A stretch of DNA of 64,000 nt. It comes from JBBQSN01 sp963825505 (GTDB lineage Bacteria > Actinomycetota > Actinomycetes > Actinomycetales > CAWJMD01). The stretch is from assembly GCA_963825505.1 (NCBI GenBank), contig CAWGTL010000012.1, forward strand, positions 90,021-154,020. Reading direction: 5' to 3'. Below, piece after piece: positions 26,724-36,009 of this stretch. Made by a program: the position numbers and the translations under genes. The notes beneath the pieces were generated by a model. The model did not search any database. It was not told the DNA's origin and saw only the letters and a program-made list of their open reading frames with translations. How positions within the stretch are numbered: the stretch's first letter is position 1; the number at the start of each line of letters is the position of its first letter.

Positions 26724-27386
26724 GTGAGCGAGCGGATCCGCGTGCTCGTGGCCGACGACCACGTCCTGTACCGGCGCGGCCTGGAGATGGTGCTCGGGGC
26801 CGAGGACGACATCGAGATCGTCGGCGAGGCCGGCGACGGCACCGAGGCGGTCGCGCGCGCGGTCGACCTGCTGCCCGACGTCGTGCTGATGGACGTGCGG
26901 ATGCCCCGCCGGTCCGGCATCGAGGCCTGCTCGGACATCAAGAGCGCCGTGCCGAGCGCCAAGATCGTCATGCTCACCATCAGCGACGAGGAGAGCGACC
27001 TGTTCGAGGCGGTGCGCGCCGGGGCCAACGGGTACCTGCTCAAGGACGTCCCCGGCGAGGACATCGCCGAGGGCATCCGCGCCGTGGTGGGCGGTCAGTC
27101 GCTGATCAGCCCGTCGATGGCCGGCGCCCTGCTCGCCGAGTTCACCGAGCTGTCCAAGCGCTCGGCCGAGCCCCGCGTGCCGGTGCCGCGCCTCACCGAG
27201 CGCGAGCTCGAGGTGCTGCGGCTGGTGGCGCGCGGGATGGCCAACAAGGACATCGCCACCAGCTTGTTCATCTCCGAGAACACCGTGAAGAACCACGTCC
27301 GCAACATCCTGGAGAAGCTCCAGCTGCACTCCCGGATGGAGGCCGTGGTCTACGCGGTCCGAGAGAAGATCCTCGACCTGTCGTGA
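26724..27386 (+). CDS. NarL/LuxR-family response regulator
   Basis: The 220-residue regulator has a receiver domain (1-120) with acidic residues Asp11-Asp12, phosphoacceptor Asp57 (VVLMDVRMP) and the Lys of GYLLKDVPGEDIAEG. The C-terminal LuxR-type helix-turn-helix shows LTERELEVLRLVARGMANK and ENTVKNHVRNILEKL. No partner kinase is adjacent. GTG 26724 is favoured over ATG 26667 because GGGAGG at 26713-26718 has proper spacing and the receiver fold starts here. Its stop overlaps the start of the pentapeptide gene, which is unusual company for such a regulator. Confidence 0.92.
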   Translation: MSERIRVLVADDHVLYRRGLEMVLGAEDDIEIVGEAGDGTEAVARAVDLLPDVVLMDVRMPRRSGIEACSDIKSAVPSAKIVMLTISDEESDLFEAVRAGANGYLLKDVPGEDIAEGIRAVVGGQSLISPSMAGALLAEFTELSKRSAEPRVPVPRLTERELEVLRLVARGMANKDIATSLFISENTVKNHVRNILEKLQLHSRMEAVVYAVREKILDLS

Positions 27387-27988
27387 CGGGCGCGCACCCG
27401 GCCCTCGGCCCGGACGTGCTGCTCGACGGCGAGACCGTCCAGGACGCCGACCTCACCGGCGTTCGGGCCGGCAACGCCCGGCTGATGGAGTGCACCTTCA
27501 CCTCCTGCGTGCTCGACGACGTCTCGCTGCGGCGCTCGCGGCTGGTCGACTGCTCGTTCACCGCCGTCCGCAGCACGGCGCTCGACCTGGCCGACGCCGA
27601 GCTGCTCGACGTCGCCTGGGACGGCTGCCGGCTCGGGGCGGTGCAGGCGTTCGGCGCCGAGCTCACCCGCGTGCAGGTCACCGGGGGCAAGGTCGACTAC
27701 CTCAACCTGCGCGACGCCACCGCCGTCGACCTGCACCTCACCCGTGTCGTCGTGGGCGACCTCGACCTGTCCGGCGCCACGGTCAAGCGGCTGCGGCTGG
27801 AGGACGTCACGATCGAGCGCCTCGACCTCGGCCGGGCCACGCTCACCGACGTCGACCTGCGCGGCGCCCGCCTGCACCGCATCGACGGTCTGGCCGGCCT
27901 GTCGGGCGCGGTGATCAGCAGCACCCAGCTGGTCGAGCTCGCCCCCCTGCTGGCCGCCCACGTCGGACTCGAGGTCCGCGACGGCTAG
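27383..27988 (+). CDS. Pentapeptide repeat protein
   Basis: Over most of its 201 residues every fifth position is Leu, Val or Phe with small neighbours (VLDDVSLRRSRLVDCSF, DLDLSGATVKRLRLEDV, DVDLRGARLHRIDG). This is the pattern of a right-handed quadrilateral beta-helix. Some relatives (MfpA, Qnr) mimic DNA and protect gyrase from quinolones, but most have unknown roles and no target can be named. GTG 27383 overlaps the response regulator stop. The TAG stop shares CTAG with the stop of the convergent acetyltransferase. Confidence 0.87.
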   Translation: MTGAHPALGPDVLLDGETVQDADLTGVRAGNARLMECTFTSCVLDDVSLRRSRLVDCSFTAVRSTALDLADAELLDVAWDGCRLGAVQAFGAELTRVQVTGGKVDYLNLRDATAVDLHLTRVVVGDLDLSGATVKRLRLEDVTIERLDLGRATLTDVDLRGARLHRIDGLAGLSGAVISSTQLVELAPLLAAHVGLEVRDG

Positions 27989-29163
27989 CGCAGTGAGGAG
28001 GGGTGGGCCCAGGCGGCGTCCATCTCCTCGGCGAGCAGGTCGAAGCGCAGGTGGTCGACCACGCGGCCGGCACCGGTGCGCGCGGCGTCGCGGTCGCGCC
28101 CGACCCGGGTGAAGCCGACCGCCCGGGCGACGCCCTCGGACCCGGTGTTGCCCTCCGCCACCAGCAGCAGGACGCGGCGCAGCCCGAGGCCGCCCTCGTC
28201 CAGGCCGAGCAGCGCGTGCCGGGTCACCACGCGCACCGCGCGGGTGGCCACGCCGCGACGCCGGGCGTCGGGGTGGACCCAGTAGCCGACCTCCCCGGTG
28301 GGGGACAGCCCGTTCCCGAGGCCGCTCAGCGCCACCTGGCCCAGCAGGTGCTCGGGCCGGTCGCGGTCGACCACCGCCCAGTGCACGCCGTTGCCGAGGG
28401 CCTCGGCCTCCTGCACGGTCTCGAGGTAGTGCCGGGCCTCGTCCAGGCCGTAGGGATCGGGCAGGTCCGGCAACCAGGAGCGGGTGGTCGGGTGCGCGCA
28501 GGCCTGCATGATCCGCTCGGCGTCGTCCGGCCCGTTCGGGCGCAGCAGCAGCGTGCCCACCTCGAGCTCGGGGACCTCCAGCCACGGCACCACCGGGCGC
28601 AGCGGGTCGCCGCGGCGCAGCGAACCGGTCCAGCCGTCCACCGGCCGACCGCGGTGGGGCAGGAGGCCGCGCACGCGGCCCTCGACCCGGAATCCGCACG
28701 CCCACGCCACCCGGCGCGAGGCCCAGTTGCCGACCTGCGCCTGCCAGAGCAGCACCCCGGCGCCCGGGCCACCGTCGGCGGCCGGCGCGAACGCCCACCG
28801 GGCCGCCTCGCGCAGCGCCGCCGACGTCGCGCCGCGTCCCCACGCGTCGCGACCGAGGACGTAGCCGACGTCGAGCGCGCCGTCGCCGCGCGGCCGCAGC
28901 CCGAGCTGGCCGGCGGGCTCGCCGTCGAGGTCGATCATCCAGGTCCACTCGGCGCCGGTCTCCTCGTGCCACGCGGCGGCCCGCCCCGAGACCCACGAGG
29001 TCGCGTGCTCGGGCAGGAACGGCACGGGCGGACCGCTCAGCCACCGGTGCACCCGCTCGTCCGCGTACATCCGCACCAGCGCGTCGGCGTCCGCGTCGCG
29101 GTGCGGGCGCAGCACGACCTCGTCACCGGCGCGGGTGGCGGAGCGGAGCACGGGCTGCTGCAC
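27985..29163 (-). CDS. Double-domain GNAT N-acetyltransferase
   Basis: The 392-residue protein is made of two GNAT folds. The first (about 10-175) has VVLRPHRDADADALVRMYAD, the P-loop region GYVLGRDAWGRGATSAAL and NWASRRVAWACGFRVEG. The second (about 190-385) has LLLRPNGPDDAERIMQA, GYWVHPDARRRGVATRAV and a corresponding GVARAVGFTRVG. Both keep the acetyl-CoA-binding pattern, so this is probably a duplication and fusion of RimJ-type domains. The substrate is unknown. GTG 29163 follows a GGTGGGGG purine stretch with good spacing. Confidence 0.88.
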   Translation of the reverse strand: MQQPVLRSATRAGDEVVLRPHRDADADALVRMYADERVHRWLSGPPVPFLPEHATSWVSGRAAAWHEETGAEWTWMIDLDGEPAGQLGLRPRGDGALDVGYVLGRDAWGRGATSAALREAARWAFAPAADGGPGAGVLLWQAQVGNWASRRVAWACGFRVEGRVRGLLPHRGRPVDGWTGSLRRGDPLRPVVPWLEVPELEVGTLLLRPNGPDDAERIMQACAHPTTRSWLPDLPDPYGLDEARHYLETVQEAEALGNGVHWAVVDRDRPEHLLGQVALSGLGNGLSPTGEVGYWVHPDARRRGVATRAVRVVTRHALLGLDEGGLGLRRVLLLVAEGNTGSEGVARAVGFTRVGRDRDAARTGAGRVVDHLRFDLLAEEMDAAWAHPSSLR

Positions 29164-29331
29164 GCCCCCACCCTGGCGGGTACCCGGTGCCCCGGCAACG
29201 ACGGGACGCGGTGGACGTGGCCGTGGGCAGGACGGCCCTGGCCGTACTCCCAGCGGGTGACGCGTGCCGTGGCGACTGAGCCGATCCGGTCTGCCTGCGC
29301 CGTTCCAGCCACTCGCCCGCACGCACGTCCC

Positions 29332-29337
29332 TAGCGT
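29332..29337 (+). promoter_or_regulatory. Candidate -10 of the secreted CTPGYWK protein gene
   Basis: TAGCGT fits TANNNT and would give a leader of about 75 nt. The leader holds a CACCCG/CGGGTG inverted repeat at 29384-29397, just before the GGAAGG ribosome-binding site at 29406-29411. The rest of the 255-nt gap between 29163 and 29419 shows no gene. Confidence 0.4.
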
Positions 29338-29418
29338 TCGCTCGACCGCTCGGGGATCTGCAAGGACGAGAGGTGACGCGCCTCACCCGCTCGGGTGCGG
29401 TGCGCGGAAGGACGCAGC

Positions 29419-29886
29419 ATGAAGCGGACGATGGCGATCACGGTGGCGGCGGGGGCCCTGCTGATGGGGACGGTGGCGGGCCCGGCGGCGGCCTCGGAGC
29501 AGGCCGACCTCGGGTGCACCCCGGGGTACTGGAAGCAGTCCCAGCACTTCGACTCGTGGGAGGAGGCCAGGCCGAACCGCCTCCTCACCCAGGGGGACTC
29601 GGAGAACCGTTCCTTCACCCCGACCGGTGACCGGGTCGACGACACCTTCCTGATGGCACTGGGCTACAAGGGCGGGCCGGGAGCGGACGGGGCGGAGCGG
29701 ATCCTGCTGCGTGCCGCGGTGGCCGCCTGGCTCAACGCGGCCAACGAGACGACCGGGTACCCGATCCGGCGGGCTGAGTTCATCCCGGAGGTGAACGCGG
29801 CGATCCAGAGCGGCGACCGGGCGCGCATGCTCGAGCTGGCCACCTACCTCGACGGCCTGAACAACCTGGGGTGCCCGCTCAGCTGA
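29419..29886 (+). CDS. Secreted protein with CTPGYWK motif, function unknown
   Basis: The 155-residue protein starts with a clear Sec signal peptide (MKRTMAITVAAGALLMG, cleavage after PAAA). The mature part opens with LGCTPGYWKQSQHF and continues DSWEEARPNRLLTQGD. It then has a mostly helical stretch (ILLRAAVAAWLNAANE and RMLELATYLDGLNNLGCPLS). The two cysteines, near the two ends of the mature protein, could pair. The CTPGYWK motif is known from many secreted proteins of unknown role across distant bacteria. ATG 29419 is preceded by GGAAGG. It sits alone before secA. Confidence 0.85.
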   Translation: MKRTMAITVAAGALLMGTVAGPAAASEQADLGCTPGYWKQSQHFDSWEEARPNRLLTQGDSENRSFTPTGDRVDDTFLMALGYKGGPGADGAERILLRAAVAAWLNAANETTGYPIRRAEFIPEVNAAIQSGDRARMLELATYLDGLNNLGCPLS

Positions 29887-29905
29887 ACCCCGGCACGACA
29901 CCCGT

Positions 29906-29955
29906 GCACGACGCCGGTCGCCCGCCAGCACCGAGGAGGGCGGCCGGCGTCGTGC
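29906..29955 (+). terminator. Long hairpin between secreted-protein gene and secA
   Basis: GCACGACGCCGG (29906-29917) pairs perfectly with CCGGCGTCGTGC (29944-29955). After one T-G pair the stem continues with CGCCC/GGGCG, giving about 18 bp around a 14-nt loop. There is no T tract. It ends the upstream transcript just before the secA -10 at 29957. Confidence 0.65.
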
Positions 29956-29956
29956 G

Positions 29957-29962
29957 TACGAT
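29957..29962 (+). promoter_or_regulatory. Candidate secA -10 element
   Basis: TACGAT fits TANNNT and starts one base after the terminator-like hairpin. It would give a leader of about 40 nt with a GGAGTGAG ribosome-binding region before the secA GTG at 30011. Confidence 0.5.
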
Positions 29963-30010
29963 GGGCTCGAGCCTGATCCCGGCCTGACGCCCGACCCGAC
30001 GGAGTGAGAC

Positions 30011-32719
<2,709 letters not shown>

Positions 32720-32736
32720 CGGCGGCACCCGACGAG

Positions 32737-32768
32737 GAAGGCCCCCGCAGCGATCTGCGGGGGCCTTC
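32737..32768 (+). terminator. Intrinsic terminator after secA
   Basis: A perfect 14-bp stem forms between GAAGGCCCCCGCAG (32737-32750) and CTGCGGGGGCCTTC (32755-32768) with loop CGAT. It stops secA transcription before the convergent Rv3235-like gene. The sequence is symmetric, so it can serve both strands. Confidence 0.88.
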
Positions 32769-32775
32769 GTCGTGC

Positions 32776-32826
32776 TCTGCGCGTCCGGTGAGTCTGCGCG
32801 TCCGGTGAGTCTGCGCGTCCGGTGAG
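32776..32826. repeat. Three exact tandem copies of a 17-bp unit
   Basis: TCTGCGCGTCCGGTGAG occurs three times in exact tandem (32776-32792, 32793-32809, 32810-32826). The array lies between the secA terminator and the stop codon of the Rv3235-like gene. It is noncoding on both strands and has no spacers. Confidence 0.92.
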
Positions 32827-32832
32827 GTCCGC

Positions 32833-33366
32833 TCAGCCGACCTCGAGCGCGGTGGCGCGCCAACGGCCGTCGAGGCCCTCGAGCCGGACGGCGACGGCGC
32901 GGACGCGGTCGGCGTCGACGACGACCGCGCTGGCCTCGGCGACGCCGTCGGCGGGCAGGCACACCCGCACGCCGCGGACCACGGCCTGGCGGGTGCTGGG
33001 GGCGGCGCCACGGCGCATCCGGCCCGCGAGGGCGGCGCGACGGGTGAGGGCCACGTGGACGTCGTGGCTGAGCCAGCGCACGAGCTGGCCCGCCGGACGG
33101 ACGCCGCCGAGCACCTCGACGACCGCCTGCACCAGCGCGGCGCAGGTGGCGTGCGGGTCGGGCAGCTGGGTCGACGACGTGGGCTGGCGGCCGAAGTCGG
33201 GGTCGTCGGCGAGCGAGCGCTCGACGGCGGTGAAGCTCAGGGCCAGAGCGCCCTGGGTCAGCGCGACCGACGGACCCCGCTGCGGCTCGGCGCCGGGCGC
33301 CGGCTCCGTGACCGGCACGGGCAGCGCCCGCAGCCTGGGTCTGGTGATGGTTCCTGTTCCGCTCAT
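32833..33366 (-). CDS. Rv3235-family protein
   Basis: The 177-residue protein has a Pro-rich N-terminus (RPRLRALPVPVTEPAPG) and a C-terminal alpha/beta domain. That domain has LVQAVVEVLGGVRPAGQLVRWLS, DVHVALTRRAALA and VRGVRVCLPADGVAEASAVV. This is the pattern of the actinobacterial Rv3235 family, whose gene usually follows secA on the opposite strand, as here. The function is unknown. ATG 33366 is preceded by GGAGGGG with good spacing. TACAGT about 30 nt upstream is a possible -10. Confidence 0.85.
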   Translation of the reverse strand: MSGTGTITRPRLRALPVPVTEPAPGAEPQRGPSVALTQGALALSFTAVERSLADDPDFGRQPTSSTQLPDPHATCAALVQAVVEVLGGVRPAGQLVRWLSHDVHVALTRRAALAGRMRRGAAPSTRQAVVRGVRVCLPADGVAEASAVVVDADRVRAVAVRLEGLDGRWRATALEVG

Positions 33367-33425
33367 CCTCGTCGTACCCCTCCCCCTGGACGTGACCACA
33401 CTGTACCTAGTCAACGCATCGGGCG

Positions 33426-33437
33426 GTGACTAGTCAC
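33426..33437. promoter_or_regulatory. Perfect 12-bp palindrome upstream of Rv3235-like gene
   Basis: GTGACTAGTCAC is perfectly symmetric. A further TGACTAG copy lies about 15 nt nearer the gene, within TTGACTAGG on the complement strand. It lies in the 121-nt gap between the LysM gene end and the Rv3235-like start, both on the complement strand. This is a possible operator; the regulator is unknown. Confidence 0.4.
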
Positions 33438-33487
33438 TCGCACGTGTGGACGGGTGCGACGACCGTCCGGTTCCCGTGGTCGGCAGG

Positions 33488-34267
33488 TCAACCGTCCGGC
33501 CCAGCCACGTGATCGGCCGGCGGGACGAGCTGCTGCCCCGGGACGAGCAGGTCGGGGTCCGCGCCCACGACGTCGCGGTTGGCCGCGTACCAGCGGGGCC
33601 ACTCGGCGGCGATCTCGGCGTCGGACGCCGTGGACCCGAGCCCGCGGGCCGCGAGGTCCCACAGGGTGTCCCCGCGGCGGACCGTCACCAGCACGCGCTC
33701 GTCCGCCGGCTGGCGGGCGCCGGACAGCAGGACGGGGTCGATCGGCTCCGCCACGGTGCGCGCCGGCACCGGTGGCGTGGCGGTCGGTCGCCAGCCGGGG
33801 TCCGGCGCCGGCTCGACCGGGTCCGTCGGCGTGGCGGGGTCCGAGCGCACCGGGGCGGCCGCCTGCCCGGTCGTGGTGGTGGTGATGGGCGTGGTCGGTC
33901 GCCAGCCGGGGTCGATCGCGTCGACGGCGGGGGAGGCCGCGGGTGCGCCGGCGGCGAGCGTCACGCCGAGGACGACGGCCGTTCCCCGGTGCACGAGGGC
34001 CGGCACGAGCGGTGGCCGGAGGGCAGGACCCGCGCGCAGTGCCGCTGCCGCGGTGAGGACGCCCACCAGCAGCACGGCGGCGACGAGGGTGCCCGCGGTG
34101 GCGGCGACGGCCACCACGACGTCGTCCGGACCCCAGCCGGGTCCGCCGAGCCCGCCCCAGGCTCCGACCGCCTCGACCGCGAGCCGGGCAGCCACCGCGG
34201 CGAGCAGGAGCAGGGCGACGCCCAGGCGGACCCATCCCCGGGGCGACGGCCGCGTCGTCCTGCCCAT
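33488..34267 (-). CDS. LysM-domain membrane protein
   Basis: The protein has 259 residues. Three hydrophobic segments lie in the first 110 residues (LGVALLLLAAVAARLAVEAV, VVVAVAATAGTLVAAVLLVG and VVLGVTLAAGAPAA). A Pro/Thr-rich linker with two PGWRPT repeats leads to a C-terminal LysM domain (VTVRRGDTLWDLAARGLG through PDLLVPGQQLVPP). It should bind peptidoglycan while membrane-anchored. ATG 34267 fits the first helix and follows an AGGAGC sequence. The same linker repeat appears twice. It is divergent from the 185-residue protein at 34360. Confidence 0.85.
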   Translation of the reverse strand: MGRTTRPSPRGWVRLGVALLLLAAVAARLAVEAVGAWGGLGGPGWGPDDVVVAVAATAGTLVAAVLLVGVLTAAAALRAGPALRPPLVPALVHRGTAVVLGVTLAAGAPAASPAVDAIDPGWRPTTPITTTTTGQAAAPVRSDPATPTDPVEPAPDPGWRPTATPPVPARTVAEPIDPVLLSGARQPADERVLVTVRRGDTLWDLAARGLGSTASDAEIAAEWPRWYAANRDVVGADPDLLVPGQQLVPPADHVAGPDG

Positions 34268-34345
34268 GAAAGCTCCTGTTCGTCGTCGTTTGACGCCGGA
34301 CGGTAGACAACGTCGGCGGGTGTTGTCCAGTGCTGACCGGGCGGC

Positions 34346-34351
34346 TACTCT
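34346..34351 (+). promoter_or_regulatory. Leaderless -10 hexamer, gene at 34360
   Basis: TACTCT lies 8 nt before the GTG at 34360. It supports that start over the in-frame upstream codon, which would lie before the hexamer. Confidence 0.5.
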
Positions 34352-34359
34352 CCGGTCCC

Positions 34360-34917
34360 GTGCGCTGGCAGTCGCTGTTCGACGACCTCGAGGCCCAGCT
34401 CGACCGCGAGGACCGCGCCGAGCGGGACGCCGAGCTGGCCGAGCGCGTGCGCGCCGAGCGCGCCGAGGTGGCACTGGCCGACCGGTTGCTCGCGCACACC
34501 GGCAGCCGGCTCGCGATCGCGCTGCCGGGCGGTCAGGTGCAGGGCGTGGTGCTCGACGTCGCACCGCAGTGGGTGCTGCTGGTGGAGGAGGGTGCCGCGG
34601 CCCGCACGCCGGTGCTGGTGCCCACCCGGGCGGTCGTCGCCGTGCGGGGGCTGGCCCGCGCCGTCGCTCCCGCGCCCGGTCCGGCGCTGCGCCGGCTCGG
34701 CGTGGGTCACGTGCTGCGCGGCCTCGCGCGCGACCGGGCACCGGTGAGCGTGCACGCCGGTGGCGAGGTGCTCACCGGGACGATCGACCGGGTGGGGGCC
34801 GACCACCTCGACCTGGCGCTGCACGACCTCGGGGAGCCGCGGCGCGGTGGCGCGGTCGGTGCGGTGGCGGCGGTGGCGTTCGAGCACCTGGCCCAGGTGC
34901 GGGGCGGTGCGCCGTGA
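34360..34917 (+). CDS. Conserved hypothetical protein
   Basis: The 185-residue soluble protein has an N-terminal charged helix (LFDDLEAQLDREDRAERDAE, likely coiled coil). Two repeats of a small beta-barrel-like unit follow: RLAIALPGGQVQGVVLDVAPQW and PVSVHAGGEVLTGTIDRVGADHL. The repeats suggest two Sm- or SH3-like folds joined by a VAVRGLARAVAP strand. I do not recognise an established function. It sits between the LysM gene (divergent) and the small HTH gene (convergent), a neighbourhood downstream of secA in actinobacteria. Confidence 0.72.
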   Translation: MRWQSLFDDLEAQLDREDRAERDAELAERVRAERAEVALADRLLAHTGSRLAIALPGGQVQGVVLDVAPQWVLLVEEGAAARTPVLVPTRAVVAVRGLARAVAPAPGPALRRLGVGHVLRGLARDRAPVSVHAGGEVLTGTIDRVGADHLDLALHDLGEPRRGGAVGAVAAVAFEHLAQVRGGAP

Positions 34918-34940
34918 GCGAGGCGCAGCGCCGTGAGCAC

Positions 34941-35177
34941 TCAGTCCTGCGCGGGCTCGGTCTCGGGGTCGAGCCGTCCGGCCCGCACCCCGGCCTTGGT
35001 CTCGGCGTACATCCGCTGGATGTACTCCTCCAGCGCCGTGGTCTCGATCCGCCACTGGCCGCGCCCGCCGACCTTGATCGCGGGCAGGTCGCCGGAGCGG
35101 ACGAGCGCGTACGCCTGGGCGGACGAGACGTTGAGGATCTCGGCGACGTCGGTGAGCGGGAGGAACCGGTGGGCCAT
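34941..35177 (-). CDS. Small excisionase/MerR-like helix-turn-helix protein
   Basis: The 78-residue protein has a single winged-helix HTH_17-type domain: FLPLTDVAEILNVSSAQAYA, LVRSGDLPAIKVGGRGQWRI and ETTALEEYIQRMYAETK. It is related in fold to excisionases and BldC but differs from BldC in sequence. It is a chromosomal actinobacterial type, not a phage gene, since no integrase is near. A strong AGGAGGT ribosome-binding site precedes ATG 35177. It is divergent from the SAF/CpaE-like pair, with 180 nt between, and could regulate it. Confidence 0.85.
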   Translation of the reverse strand: MAHRFLPLTDVAEILNVSSAQAYALVRSGDLPAIKVGGRGQWRIETTALEEYIQRMYAETKAGVRAGRLDPETEPAQD

Positions 35178-35357
35178 CACGACCTCCTGATCGGTGCAGC
35201 GGGTGGGTCGTCGTTGTCGATCTTGGCACACGGACACGACGTGATGGGACCCTGTGCGGCGGTCAGCAGGGCGGATCCGGTCCGATGGCAGCACTCGCGG
35301 GAGCTCGACGGTGTTTGACAGGATCTGCGCCGATACGTCCGGACCCAGGGGGAGCAC

Positions 35358-36008
35358 GTGACCACCACCGACCTGCCCGCGCCCGCCGCCACCCGGCTGC
35401 GCGCACCGTCCTGGCGCGACCCGCGCCTGCTCGTCGGGCTGCTGCTCGTGCTCGGGGCCGTGGTGCTGGGCGCCCGCGTGGTCGCCGCGGCCGACGACAC
35501 CAGTCCGTACTACGCCGCGGCCCGGCCGCTCGTGCCGGGCGACCGGGTGGGGGCCGACGACGTGCGGGTCGTCGACGTGCGGCTCCCTGACTCGGCGGAC
35601 GGCTACGTCGCCGCCCGCGACCCGCTGGCACCCGGCACGGTCGCGACCCGCACCGTCGGCGAGGGCGAGCTGCTGCCGCGGTCGGCGCTCGGTACCCAGG
35701 GCGACGTCGCCCTGCAGCCGGTGGGCATCCCGGTCGAGGCCGCGGCGTCCGGGCTCGGCACCGGCGCGGTCGTCGACGTCTGGGTCGCGCTGCCCGACCC
35801 CGAGCGGGCCGGGTCGTTCCTCGAGCCCGAGCGCACCGTGCAGGGCGCCACCGTCGCCGGGGTCACCGACTCCGGCTCGTCCCTCGGCGGCACCGGCGGT
35901 CGCACCGTCGAGGTGCTGCTCGAGCAGGACGCCCTCGCCGACGTCCTCGGCGCGCTGGCCAACGACGCCGTCGTGTCGCTCGTGCCCGCGCCCGGTCAGG
36001 GCGGCTGA
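35358..36008 (+). CDS. SAF-domain membrane protein, CpaB-like
   Basis: The protein has 216 residues. One membrane helix (LLVGLLLVLGAVVLGARVV) is followed by an extracellular SAF domain: YYAAARPLVPGDRVGADDVR, LAPGTVATRTVGEGELLP, and a later VDVWVALPDPERAGSF region. SAF proteins such as CpaB/RcpC help Flp pilus assembly or bind carbohydrate. The next gene is a CpaE-like ATPase, which supports the pilus-like reading, but no secretin, CpaF or TadBC genes follow. GTG 35358 is preceded by AGGGGGAG. TTGACA at 35315-35320 is a possible -35. Confidence 0.82.
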   Translation: MTTTDLPAPAATRLRAPSWRDPRLLVGLLLVLGAVVLGARVVAAADDTSPYYAAARPLVPGDRVGADDVRVVDVRLPDSADGYVAARDPLAPGTVATRTVGEGELLPRSALGTQGDVALQPVGIPVEAAASGLGTGAVVDVWVALPDPERAGSFLEPERTVQGATVAGVTDSGSSLGGTGGRTVEVLLEQDALADVLGALANDAVVSLVPAPGQGG

Positions 36009-36009
36009 C

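Noticed and set aside
32776..32826. CRISPR-like repeat
   Set aside because: Units are 17 bp and adjacent without spacers, and no cas genes are near.
34941..35177. Prophage excisionase or BldC
   Set aside because: No integrase, attachment repeats or phage genes are near, and the sequence differs from BldC though the fold is related.
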